From Lentimicrobium saccharophilum (GTDB taxonomy: Bacteria > Bacteroidota > Bacteroidia > Bacteroidales > Lentimicrobiaceae), in the NCBI RefSeq assembly GCF_001192835.1, contig NZ_DF968182.1:62001-126000 (forward strand): 64,000 nt of DNA, in the 5' to 3' direction. This document shows, piece by piece, positions 8,954 to 17,066 of this stretch. Position 1 is the stretch's first letter; the number at the start of each line of letters is the position of its first letter. Below the pieces are notes generated by a model. That model searched no databases. It was not told the DNA's origin and saw nothing but the letters and a program-made list of their open reading frames with translations. Both the position numbers and the translations under genes were made by a program.

Positions 8954-9802
8954 TCAGACAATTCCAACTTCCGACCATATGCCGTGATTATACCTGCTCA
9001 CTGACCTGATACCGCATTTTTTAAGCATCTCTTCAGCCTGCCCGAACAACAGGCTGATTTCAGACGGTTGGTGAGCATCGCTGCTGATGGTTACCGGGAT
9101 ATTTCTTTCATGAATGATGCGCAGAATGGTCTCGCCGGGGAACAGGCTGTCGCTGCGGCCTTTGTAAATCCCGCGGGTATTTACCTCAACAATCACTTCC
9201 TTTTCGGCAATCAGCGCCAGGGTTTCATTTACCAGACTGGCATACCATTTTTCATCTTCCCTGAACCAGCGGCCCTGGTTGTGCATCTTGATTTTATCCA
9301 GGTGTCCGATGATCGCGAAGGATTCATTTTCCAGCATACTGTTGATCTGGTGCCAGTAAGCGGTCACGGCCTTCCGGATATCGCCGTTATAGAACTGTTT
9401 AAGCCCTTCATCATAGGTTTCACGCTTTGGCCCGTCGATAAACCACAGGTTATCCGGATAGCTGTTCCCTACCAGGTGAACGCTTCCGATAATGTAATCA
9501 AGGCCGAGCGATTGTTTCAGCTTTTCAAATCCGGTGCTGAGCGTTGGAATATAATCGGCTTCAAGTGCCAGCAGCACCTCGATCCGGTCACTGAAAGTTT
9601 CGCGCAGTTTCCTGATTTCCGAAGTGTAAGCAGCTTCAGAACCCGGCTTCAGCGCAAAAGTGTTTTCGAAAGGAAGCACGGAATGCTCCGAAAATCCGAG
9701 TGCGGAAAATCCCTGCCGTACAGCTTCTTCAATATACTCAACCGGCGCTGATGAACCATCAGAGTAATGGGTGTGGGTGTGGTAGTTATGTAAGGTGTTC
9801 AT
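8954..9802 (-). CDS. PHP-domain phosphoesterase, histidinol-phosphatase (HisJ/HisK) type
   Basis: 282 aa. The N-terminus carries HTHTHYSDG (PHP motif I), then SEHS, EADYI, a GSVHLV stretch, GHLDKIK, and SDAHQP near the C-terminus: the metal ligands of PHP histidinol phosphatases. It probably dephosphorylates L-histidinol phosphate; no other his genes are in the window, so another phosphate ester is possible. Its start codon lies inside the first unit of an 8-bp repeat array (9795-9874), so the MNT N-terminus is partly encoded by the repeat. Confidence 0.85.
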   Translation of the reverse strand: MNTLHNYHTHTHYSDGSSAPVEYIEEAVRQGFSALGFSEHSVLPFENTFALKPGSEAAYTSEIRKLRETFSDRIEVLLALEADYIPTLSTGFEKLKQSLGLDYIIGSVHLVGNSYPDNLWFIDGPKRETYDEGLKQFYNGDIRKAVTAYWHQINSMLENESFAIIGHLDKIKMHNQGRWFREDEKWYASLVNETLALIAEKEVIVEVNTRGIYKGRSDSLFPGETILRIIHERNIPVTISSDAHQPSEISLLFGQAEEMLKKCGIRSVSRYNHGIWSEVGIV

Positions 9803-9874
9803 GTGTTTAGGTGTTCAGGTGTTCAGGTGTTCATGTGTTCGGGTGTTCGGGTATTTATGTGTTTAAGTGCTTCG
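9795..9874. repeat. Octamer array (GTGTTCAG-like), about 10 units
   Basis: Ten consecutive 8-bp units, all close to GTGTTCAG; the central ones are identical or differ at one or two bases, and the edges decay. The first unit contains the start codon of the PHP gene on the minus strand. Shorter runs of the same unit occur at about 10054-10078 and 10207-10236, and an inverted array lies at 61323-61378. Confidence 0.85.
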
Positions 9875-9890
9875 CAATGTTGCAATGTGG

Positions 9891-9926
9891 AAATATGCAA
9901 ATGTGCAAATATGGAAATGTGTAAAT
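9891..9926. repeat. Second octamer array (AAATRTGN), 4.5 units
   Basis: AAATATGC, AAATGTGC, AAATATGG, AAATGTGT then AAAT follow one another without gaps, just after the GTGTTCAG array. Confidence 0.75.
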
Positions 9927-10004
9927 CCTTCCTCAAGCGGGACATGTCGTGAAAATGAAATCCAGGAATTATGATGCATAATTAGCGCTTATATTACAAA
10001 AGAT

Positions 10005-10240
10005 CAATCTGTTTAGAAATTTAAAATCAGGTTTTAGAAATTCGGCAGGTTCAGGTGTTCGGGTGCTCGGGTGCTTCGCAATGTTTCCATATGAAAATGT
10101 GGTTATGTGTAAATGTAAACCAAAGATTTCAATGTGAAATGTTGCTTATATACCTGAAAAACAATCTGTTTAGAAATTAAAAATTTGAACTTGGAAATTC
10201 CGCAGGGCCGGGTGTTCATGTGCTCTTGTGTTCAGGTGAG
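10005..10240. repeat. Decayed tandem duplication (about 157 bp period) in the PHP-U32 spacer
   Basis: CAATCTGTTTAGAAATT occurs at 10005-10021 and again at 10162-10178. Each copy is followed by an AAATTC.GCAGG segment and a new run of GTGTTC octamers. The whole spacer 9803-10385 is made of such degenerate copies; I see no gene in it. Confidence 0.6.
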
Positions 10241-10311
10241 CAGCACCTTTTGATAAATTACCGTCCCTCGCCCCTCGTCCCTCGCCACTTTAAACGAAAT
10301 CCAAAATCCAA

Positions 10312-10355
10312 AATCCGCAATTTTACCCTGAGCGCAGTCGAAGGGCCGCAATCCG
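10312..10355 (-). repeat. 44-nt dispersed repeat, copy 1
   Basis: The reverse complement of this segment is identical over 44 nt to 59983-60026. The core is CCTTCGACTGCGCTCAGGG flanked by GCGGATT elements. It sits just downstream of the U32 gene. Confidence 0.85.
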
Positions 10356-10385
10356 CAATCCCACGTTCCTGCACGCTTTCCGGAT

Positions 10386-11654
10386 TCAAAGTTTTTCAGT
10401 TTGTACCTGGAACAAGGGGTGACCGGCATCTACCACCAGGTAAACCTTATCTCCCCGCCTGAGGGTTTCGGTAACCGGTACCGAGCAATGATCGCCTTTT
10501 ACCGCCTGTCCTATGGGCTTCAGTTCCACCCTGATCTCATCCGCTTTACCTTCATATGCGCCTGTAGTGGGTCCTATCACCAGGAAACTGTCTCCCACGC
10601 TCAGTGAGTGGGTTTCAATCTTGATTTCAGCAACATTCAGCTTTGCAAAAAAATTGACAACCTTACCAATGTAAACCTTTTTTTGTGTTGCCTGAGAGCC
10701 ATAACGCTCCGACCATTCCCCTGTTTTTTCGCCGAGGTAGTAGCCGCTCCAGAATCCACGGTTGTAAACCTTGTTTACTTCAGCAGTCCACTTTTCAACG
10801 TTTTCGCGGGTATATTGCCTGTTTTTCCAGGCCTCCACCGCTTCATGATAGGTCCGGGTGACGGTTTTCACATATTCCGCAGAGCGGCCGCGGCCTTCTA
10901 TCTTCAGCACGGTTACCCCGGCATCGAGCAAACGGTCGAGGATGGGCAGGGTCATCAGGTCTTTGGGCGACATGATGTATTTATTGTCAACTTCCAGCTC
11001 AATCTGGTTATCAACATCCTTAACATGGTAGGCCCTGCGGCAGGGTTGCATGCAGGCGCCCCGGTTGGCCGATGAATTGAAATTGTCGAGGCTGATGTAA
11101 CATTTTCCCGAGACCGCCATACACAGCGCCCCGTGAACAAATACCTCAATCTGAACCAGTTCCCCTTTCGGACCTGTAATCAGCTCTTCACGGATGGCGC
11201 GGGTTATGCCCTCCATTTGCCCGATGTTCAATTCCCTGGCCAGCACCATCACATCGGCATATTTCGCATAGAATTTTACCGCTTCTGTATTGGTGATGTT
11301 GCATTGCGTAGAGATATGAATTTCCACCCCCTGGCTCCGGGCATAATCCAGCACGGAAAGGTCGGAAGCAATGATTGCACTGACGCCGCTTTTTTTGGCC
11401 AGGTCCACCATTTCGCGCATCAGGGGCAATTCCTCGTCGTAAATAATTGTGTTGAGGGTAAGGTAGGATTTCACCCCGTGTTCCCGGCAGATTTCAGTGA
11501 TACGGCGGATATCGTCGGGCGAAAAATTGCTTGAGGAGCGTGCACGCATATTCAGCTGCCCCGCTCCGAAATATACCGACCCGGCTCCGCCCTGTATGGC
11601 TGCCATCAGCGCATCAAACGACCCGGCCGGCGACATAATTTCTATTTCCTGCAT
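10386..11654 (-). CDS. U32 family protein (TrhP/YegQ-like)
   Basis: 422 aa. It contains the U32 signature EVFVHGALCMAVSGKC near residue 170 and the following ANRGACMQPCRR, giving the four conserved Cys expected to hold an Fe-S cluster. Length and layout resemble E. coli TrhP (YegQ, 453 aa), which hydroxylates tRNA U34, rather than the longer RlhA. Older annotations say collagenase, which I consider misleading. It starts at ATG 11654, eight or so nt after the predicted transcription start. Confidence 0.85.
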   Translation of the reverse strand: MQEIEIMSPAGSFDALMAAIQGGAGSVYFGAGQLNMRARSSSNFSPDDIRRITEICREHGVKSYLTLNTIIYDEELPLMREMVDLAKKSGVSAIIASDLSVLDYARSQGVEIHISTQCNITNTEAVKFYAKYADVMVLARELNIGQMEGITRAIREELITGPKGELVQIEVFVHGALCMAVSGKCYISLDNFNSSANRGACMQPCRRAYHVKDVDNQIELEVDNKYIMSPKDLMTLPILDRLLDAGVTVLKIEGRGRSAEYVKTVTRTYHEAVEAWKNRQYTRENVEKWTAEVNKVYNRGFWSGYYLGEKTGEWSERYGSQATQKKVYIGKVVNFFAKLNVAEIKIETHSLSVGDSFLVIGPTTGAYEGKADEIRVELKPIGQAVKGDHCSVPVTETLRRGDKVYLVVDAGHPLFQVQTEKL

Positions 11655-11668
11655 CCGGATTTTTTTTG

Positions 11669-11676
11669 CAAAGGTA
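11669..11676 (-). promoter_or_regulatory. -7 box for the U32 gene
   Basis: The minus strand reads TACCTTTG, an exact TAnnTTTG match, 15 nt upstream of ATG 11654. The leader would be very short. Confidence 0.55.
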
Positions 11677-11869
11677 GTTTAAATCCATATCTGACAGAAG
11701 GTTCCCTTGCTCCGGCAACCTGAAGGTACTGTGCTGATTGATGCGTAGCTGTCAGAAAGCGGATTTCCGGACATGCCCGGGGAGCCCTTTCCGGATAATT
11801 CATCATTAGCTGATCACGGGTTCATACAGCGAATAAAATGCTTAATCACCATTGTCCGGATAAAATGAA

Positions 11870-12000
11870 GAAAGAATTTGCCACAAATACACGAAGACAC
11901 TAAGTATCACTAAATGAGAAAAATAAATTTGTGCAACCTGGTGCCTTTGTGCCACTTCGGCAGGCTCAGTGCATCGCTTAGTGGCGAAATATTTAAAAGT
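11870..12000. repeat. Degenerate intergenic repeat-like segment
   Basis: This part of the gene-free spacer 11655-12261 holds the phrases 'gccacaaatacacgaagacac' and 'ggtgcctttgtgccacttc', a pattern I know from dispersed intergenic repeats of Bacteroidota genomes. No second copy is obvious in this window, so assignment rests on resemblance. No gene or clear RNA is seen in the spacer. Confidence 0.35.
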
Positions 12001-12261
12001 AAGTTGTATGCTGTTACAATCTTCTGAAACCAACACCTATATAGCATTCCGGTCAAATTATAATAATTTCCCCGGACAACAATGAATGCTTGATTAGTCC
12101 ATTGAAAAGTCAGTCGGATTGGAATTACAAAAAAAGTCCTATAATTGCACCACGACACGCTTACTTTTAGGCTTTAAGCACATTAACAATTACTACCCGG
12201 GGTCAGTTCCTGAATGAAATGATACTGATCCGGCACTAAACCAGCTTAGAGAAGAACTTTG

Positions 12262-14802
12262 ATGGACAATCCCCGCGTTTTTACTGATGTACCGGCAGAG
12301 GAGTTCGCAGCAATCCAATCGCTTGCGGGTATATTACAATTCAGGCATTTTTTCATTTTTATTGCCGATCGTTCGGGATCTGCAGTCAGCATCAGGGAGC
12401 TGCTTTTTCAGTATCCCGGCGGTCCTGCCTCACCGGTACCGGATGCCGGACATTTGTCGCAGGCTGTCTTTAAAGCCCTGCATGGCCCGGTAATCAATGG
12501 AAACAAAGCAGTATCCTTAAGCCTGACCGGACATTTCAGGATGCCTTTTGGCGATAGGGTATACACGGCATTGATATATCCACTGGAAGAACAGGCATCG
12601 CTGCTTTTCCTGTTTGATAACGGGGAACAGGGGATCCACGGACAGTCGCTTGAACTGTTGAGCGCTGTGTGCCGGTTGGTTTCGGTGTCGGTAAGCAACA
12701 GGGTCAGCAATTCTGCCCTGCTTTTCGAAAAAACAAAGTACAAGCACCTGTTTGCATCGGCTCCGGAAGCGATCGTAATGGTCGACGGTGAAAACAGGAT
12801 ACTGGATGTCAATCCTGAATTTGAACGCCTGTTTCAGTTTAAGGGACATGAAGTGCTGGGGAAAAAACTTGATGAGATGATCTCGCCCGGTCTGATGCTG
12901 GATGAAGCACTGGAACTAACACGTTCCAACTGGGAAGGCCGGAAGGTGATGGTGGAAAGTAAAAGGATGAAGAAGGATGGTTCCTGGTTTGATGTATCCA
13001 TTTTGGGAGTCCCTTTCAACAATAGCTACGGTCATCAGCGGATTTTCGGAATATACAGGGATATCAGTGAGCGGGTCAGGGCCGGGGAATTGCTGAAGAA
13101 CAGAATAGACTTTATAGAATACATGAGCCGGCTTTCGTCCGAACTGATCAATACGGATATCGGGAACATTGATAACATTATCGAAGGTGCCCTTGAAAAG
13201 GTCGCCCTTTTCACAAAGGCGGAACGAGCCTATCTGGTAGGGCTTTCCGACGATGAAGAATACATCCGCATCACACACGAGTGGGATGATGACATCAGGC
13301 AGTCGCACCGTTCAGGGCAATCTTCCATCTTAGTCAGGGATTTAAAGGAGTACTTTAGCAGGCTCAGGGCCGGCGAAATATTTCAGCTTTCCAGGGAAGA
13401 GGCCGGTATTGCTGAAGGAACAGAAGAACTCCCGTTTTTTTTCGATTTGCTGAACATTGAATCCTTGATCAATATTCCGCTCTTTGTCGGAAGGGAATTT
13501 ATGGGTTACATCGGGTTCGATACCTATAGCCGGCCGATTCAGTGGGATGAGCAAAGTGTCAATATTTTCAGTTTAACCGGTCAGATCCTGGTGAATGCAC
13601 TGTCGAGGAAACGGACCGAGGAGAAGCTGAAAAATGCGCTGATGAGCGCGGAGGCTTCGGATAAGCTGAAATCGGCTTTTCTGGCAGGGATATCCCATGA
13701 GGTAAGGACCCCGATGAATCATATCATGGGATTTATTGATGTCATTAACGAGGGAGATCCCGGCCCTGATGAACGCAGAGAATACCTGCAAATCATGAAA
13801 AACAGCGGCACGCATCTGCTCAGGCTGATTGATGATGTAATTGAACTTGCCATGATTGATTCCGGCCAGGTTCATTTAAGGGAAAATATCTGTGAGCTGG
13901 GCCGGTTTATGCAGTCGCTGAAGGTTGAGTTCGAGAATATCCGCAACTCAATGGGCAAAGCAACGGTTGAAATGAAACTTGAAACGCCTGATCAGTATCC
14001 CGACCTTGTTGTTCAGACCGATGAATTCAAAGTCAGGCAGATTCTCTGGAACCTCTTGTCGAATGCAATTAAATTTACGCCTGCCGGTACGGTAACTTTC
14101 GGATTCAACATTACAAATGACAAAAAGCGGATTGAGTTCTTTGTAAAAGATACCGGAATCGGAATTGATGCTGAATTCCATAAAGTGATATTTGAGCGGT
14201 TCCACCGCCTGGATTCCGGGATTTCACGCCAGTATGGCGGTGTAGGACTGGGCCTGCCGATCAGCCAGGGACTTGCGTCTCTCTTTGGTGAGCGGATACA
14301 GATAGATTCAGTTCCCGGTCAGGGAACTACTTTCCGGTTCAGAATTCCGCTGAAATTGTATAAACCGGAAAGTACCGGTGGTGTTTCAGTGAATGAAATC
14401 CGGAAGGTTTATAACTGGAAAGACAAGACCATACTTATGGTTGAAGACGATCCGGTAAATATGCGTTTTCTGACGGTTTTGCTCACCCGTACGGAAGCAA
14501 ACCTGCTCTATGCTTCAGATGGCAGGGAGGCCGTTGAAATGATCGCAGAAAATGAAGTGGATCTTGTGCTTATGGATATGCAACTCCCGGTGATGAATGG
14601 TTACGAAGCTACCCGGAGGATCAGGGAGATAAAACCGGCTTTGCCTGTAATAGCGCAAACAGCCAATGTGCTTGCTGAAGACAGGGAAGAATGTATCGAG
14701 GCCGGCTGTAATGATTATATCCCCAAGCCCATTGATAAAAATGTGCTCTACCGGAAAGTGAACGGTCTGTTGTTCAACCCGGGCGTTGAATCAGCGGATT
14801 GA
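12262..14802 (+). CDS. Hybrid sensor histidine kinase with GAF-like, PAS, GAF, HisKA, HATPase and receiver domains
   Basis: 846 aa from ATG 12262. No membrane segment is visible, so it is a cytosolic sensor. Residues 1-155 look GAF-like; a PAS domain follows at about 160-280 (VDGENRILDVNPEF), then a GAF domain to about 450. The phosphoacceptor is His479 (SHEVRTP), followed by an N box (NLLSNAIKF), DTGIGID and GVGLGLPIS. A C-terminal receiver domain has Asp772 (LMDMQLP). The phosphorelay partner is not encoded nearby. A weak -24/-12-like element (12232-12246) ends 15 nt before the start. Confidence 0.9.
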   Translation: MDNPRVFTDVPAEEFAAIQSLAGILQFRHFFIFIADRSGSAVSIRELLFQYPGGPASPVPDAGHLSQAVFKALHGPVINGNKAVSLSLTGHFRMPFGDRVYTALIYPLEEQASLLFLFDNGEQGIHGQSLELLSAVCRLVSVSVSNRVSNSALLFEKTKYKHLFASAPEAIVMVDGENRILDVNPEFERLFQFKGHEVLGKKLDEMISPGLMLDEALELTRSNWEGRKVMVESKRMKKDGSWFDVSILGVPFNNSYGHQRIFGIYRDISERVRAGELLKNRIDFIEYMSRLSSELINTDIGNIDNIIEGALEKVALFTKAERAYLVGLSDDEEYIRITHEWDDDIRQSHRSGQSSILVRDLKEYFSRLRAGEIFQLSREEAGIAEGTEELPFFFDLLNIESLINIPLFVGREFMGYIGFDTYSRPIQWDEQSVNIFSLTGQILVNALSRKRTEEKLKNALMSAEASDKLKSAFLAGISHEVRTPMNHIMGFIDVINEGDPGPDERREYLQIMKNSGTHLLRLIDDVIELAMIDSGQVHLRENICELGRFMQSLKVEFENIRNSMGKATVEMKLETPDQYPDLVVQTDEFKVRQILWNLLSNAIKFTPAGTVTFGFNITNDKKRIEFFVKDTGIGIDAEFHKVIFERFHRLDSGISRQYGGVGLGLPISQGLASLFGERIQIDSVPGQGTTFRFRIPLKLYKPESTGGVSVNEIRKVYNWKDKTILMVEDDPVNMRFLTVLLTRTEANLLYASDGREAVEMIAENEVDLVLMDMQLPVMNGYEATRRIREIKPALPVIAQTANVLAEDREECIEAGCNDYIPKPIDKNVLYRKVNGLLFNPGVESAD

Positions 14803-14808
14803 AAGGGA

Positions 14809-15255
14809 TCAGTTGTCGCCGGCAACCCATTCGGCATAGGAGGTTACCGTTTCACGAAGCCTGAGGCTATGCAGGTTTACACCTTCGGGCAGTGAGTTTT
14901 TAAGTCTGTCAGCAAAATCCGATAACAGGTTTTCGCTGGTAGGCTGGTAATCAACCAGGATCAGCCTGCCCACAAAATCTTTCATTCCGCTGAATTCTTC
15001 CGGGGCTGTAGCCCTGTGAAGCACCAGGGAATGGTCAAATTCATCTACAATCTTTCCGCGGACAATCTCTTTCAGTTGCCTGAAATCCATGACCATGCCA
15101 TAGTGGGGTGAGGCCGGATCCCTGATCGGTTCTCCCTTTATGGTGACATACAACTCATAGGAATGACCGTGAATATGGCGGCATGGCCCGTCATAGCCGG
15201 GCAGTGCATGTGCCATCTCGAATTTGAACTCTTTAGTCAGACGGATAACAGACAT
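14809..15255 (-). CDS. queD: 6-carboxytetrahydropterin synthase QueD
   Basis: 148 aa of the PTPS/QueD family. Zinc ligands are the first His (FEMAHAL) and the HIHGHS motif near residue 30; DFDHS-like EFDHSLVL lies near 75 and a catalytic Glu near the C-terminus (LRETV). It acts in queuosine precursor synthesis; a folate or biopterin role is less likely. It follows the endonuclease gene by 12 nt and converges with the kinase gene. Confidence 0.88.
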   Translation of the reverse strand: MSVIRLTKEFKFEMAHALPGYDGPCRHIHGHSYELYVTIKGEPIRDPASPHYGMVMDFRQLKEIVRGKIVDEFDHSLVLHRATAPEEFSGMKDFVGRLILVDYQPTSENLLSDFADRLKNSLPEGVNLHSLRLRETVTSYAEWVAGDN

Positions 15256-15267
15256 GGCTGAAACAAC

Positions 15268-16305
15268 TTATTTGATGATTTTGGCATAGGCCGGCAACTT
15301 GCCGGGCTCCTCTATTGCAATGAAATATATCCCGCGGTTAAGCATCGAAGTGTTGACATTTACGTTAAATCCGTCAGCGGTATAATCTGTGGTATATTGT
15401 TTACCGGTGATATCCGTAATGGTAATAGTAACAAACTGAGGCTGGTAAAATCCATTGTGGTCAACTACGCAGAAATTCTCAGCCGGTACCGGATATACCC
15501 TGATTTGCCGGTTTATTTTATCAGCATAAATTCCGGTAGGGTCACCCCAGATCTGCAGGGCAAACTCAGGGTGATCGATAAACGGATTGCGGTTCTGCTG
15601 GTAAGCATAAACGGCATTGTTTCTCTCCGTTTCCTTGGTACTAACCGGATCGTTTTGGTGCCATTCCAGCATCATGGCCAGCGCCCAGGGCCTGAGCTGC
15701 GCCCCTATGGTCATATCGCTGCCGGGCCAGTTGCTGTCCTCGTTGTAATAACGCACCGACATATAGAAATAGGTTCTGGCAAAGTCCCCTTTATATTCAC
15801 TGATGGGCTCAAAAACCACCCCTGAATATCCAGGATAGGAGCAATTACCGAGTTTACTTCCGTTACCTGAAGTATATGTCGGCGATGAAACAGTGCCAAA
15901 GGGATAATTGCTGCGTTTGTTGTTTACCCAGCCATCGGTCGGATAGATATGAAACAGGTCGGAGTTCATCGGTGCCTGATCATCAAACCAGCTCTTGGGC
16001 CATGAATGTTCACGGTTGTAGCAGTCGCACTCACTGTTGTAATTTCCGCACTGATCAGCGCCAAAGGTCCATGAGCAATTGGAATACATGTCCCATACCT
16101 GACCATTGGGCTTGTCGTCCGTTGTCTCGAAAGCGGTCCACAGCCCGGAATAGCTGATTACATTGTGATTGTCAATAATACTGTGCAACGCAGCCTGCAG
16201 TGCTGTACCGGTTAACCCGGAAGCATTGTTGTAGTAACCTGCCGGAGGCTGGGCAACAGCGGCGCCAAACAGGGGAAGCAGAAAAATGAAAAGAGCTTTT
16301 TTCAT
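15268..16305 (-). CDS. Secreted endonuclease I family nuclease with T9SS sorting domain
   Basis: 345 aa from ATG 16305; the longer open frame to 16548 overlaps the upstream gene and is rejected. A Sec signal peptide (MKKALFIFLLPLFG) is followed by an endonuclease I domain with the NREHSWPKSWF His-Me-finger motif and several Cys likely in disulfides (CSWTFGADQCGNYNSECDC). The last ~80 residues (RVYPVPAENF ... IIK) form a type IX secretion C-terminal domain, so the enzyme is probably secreted or surface-bound and degrades extracellular DNA or RNA for nutrients. Confidence 0.9.
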   Translation of the reverse strand: MKKALFIFLLPLFGAAVAQPPAGYYNNASGLTGTALQAALHSIIDNHNVISYSGLWTAFETTDDKPNGQVWDMYSNCSWTFGADQCGNYNSECDCYNREHSWPKSWFDDQAPMNSDLFHIYPTDGWVNNKRSNYPFGTVSSPTYTSGNGSKLGNCSYPGYSGVVFEPISEYKGDFARTYFYMSVRYYNEDSNWPGSDMTIGAQLRPWALAMMLEWHQNDPVSTKETERNNAVYAYQQNRNPFIDHPEFALQIWGDPTGIYADKINRQIRVYPVPAENFCVVDHNGFYQPQFVTITITDITGKQYTTDYTADGFNVNVNTSMLNRGIYFIAIEEPGKLPAYAKIIK

Positions 16306-16310
16306 GAAGT

Positions 16311-16871
16311 TTAGAATAATAAGAGAATAAACATGCGCAATGAAAGTATCATAATTACCACCCCTGAGGCTAAAACCATATACCTTACACCGGGCCTCAG
16401 GCCTTTCCTGGCGCCAAAGCTTAAACCGGCGTAAGATCCGAGCACTGAAATCAGAAAAAATACGGCCAATGCTGCATAACTGACGGCAATACCCAGTCCG
16501 GCTCCCGCTCCGGCCAGAAAAACGCTGAAACTTCCCGCAACCGACCAAAGCAAAAGTGTGGTGAAATTATCAACCAGTATTATCTTCTCTTCAGGGTTAA
16601 AGCGGAAAGTTTCCATGGATATTTTCAGCCCTGTAATAAAAATCAGGATAAGGCCGAAAATGATCTTGTTGTCATTAATAAACGGGCTGATGGCTGCTCC
16701 GGCAAAAAATCCGGCCATCATCACCAGTGACCTGATCAAAGCCAGGACAACAGGCATTGCCGCCGGTAAAGGTTCGTCAAGTTTCCTGTGCAACGCACCG
16801 GTATACCACGATCCTGCAAAGCCTTCTGCCGATAATGCTGCAACAAGAATAAAGATTTCTGCCTGTGTCAA
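16311..16871 (-). CDS. MntP-like membrane protein, divergent
   Basis: 186 aa if started at TTG 16871, the typical MntP length (about 188). That start lies 21 nt downstream of an exact -7 box, whereas the open frame to 17057 runs through that promoter. Six hydrophobic segments are arranged as two repeated halves like MntP (DUF204) manganese exporters. The key aspartates are not where expected: ALSAEGFA replaces the usual x-MDAFA, and AGSFSVF replaces TSxDAxA. It may move another substrate. The stop is 5 nt from the endonuclease start, so the two are cotranscribed. Confidence 0.55.
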   Translation of the reverse strand: MTQAEIFILVAALSAEGFAGSWYTGALHRKLDEPLPAAMPVVLALIRSLVMMAGFFAGAAISPFINDNKIIFGLILIFITGLKISMETFRFNPEEKIILVDNFTTLLLWSVAGSFSVFLAGAGAGLGIAVSYAALAVFFLISVLGSYAGLSFGARKGLRPGVRYMVLASGVVIMILSLRMFILLLF

Positions 16872-16892
16872 GATGACCCTGATTTGAGCCTG

Positions 16893-16900
16893 CAAAAGTA
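16893..16900 (-). promoter_or_regulatory. -7 box for the MntP-like/endonuclease/queD transcript
   Basis: The minus strand reads TACTTTTG (TAnnTTTG). It decides the TTG start at 16871 for the first gene. Confidence 0.55.
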
Positions 16901-17038
16901 ATAAAAAATGGGTCAGGTCTGATGGCTGCCGGCAATCTCCTTGTTTCAGATTATCAGCGGTGTAGTACCGTATGGAACCCAAAGATTTCGTGCAGAATAT
17001 TTTCACAATCGTGAGAGGGGAAGGTTCCTTTAATTGAT

Positions 17039-17046
17039 TAAATTTG
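17039..17046 (+). promoter_or_regulatory. -7 box for pyruvate kinase
   Basis: TAAATTTG matches TAnnTTTG 20 nt before the ATG at 17067. Confidence 0.5.
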
Positions 17047-17066
17047 TTGTAGATCAATTATAAGCT

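Noticed and set aside
9795-9926. CRISPR-like appearance of the repeat arrays
   Set aside because: Units are 8 bp and contiguous, with no spacers and no cas genes.
15268-16548. Longer endonuclease I reading (426 aa)
   Set aside because: The extra N-terminus overlaps the MntP-like gene and hides the signal peptide that begins at ATG 16305.
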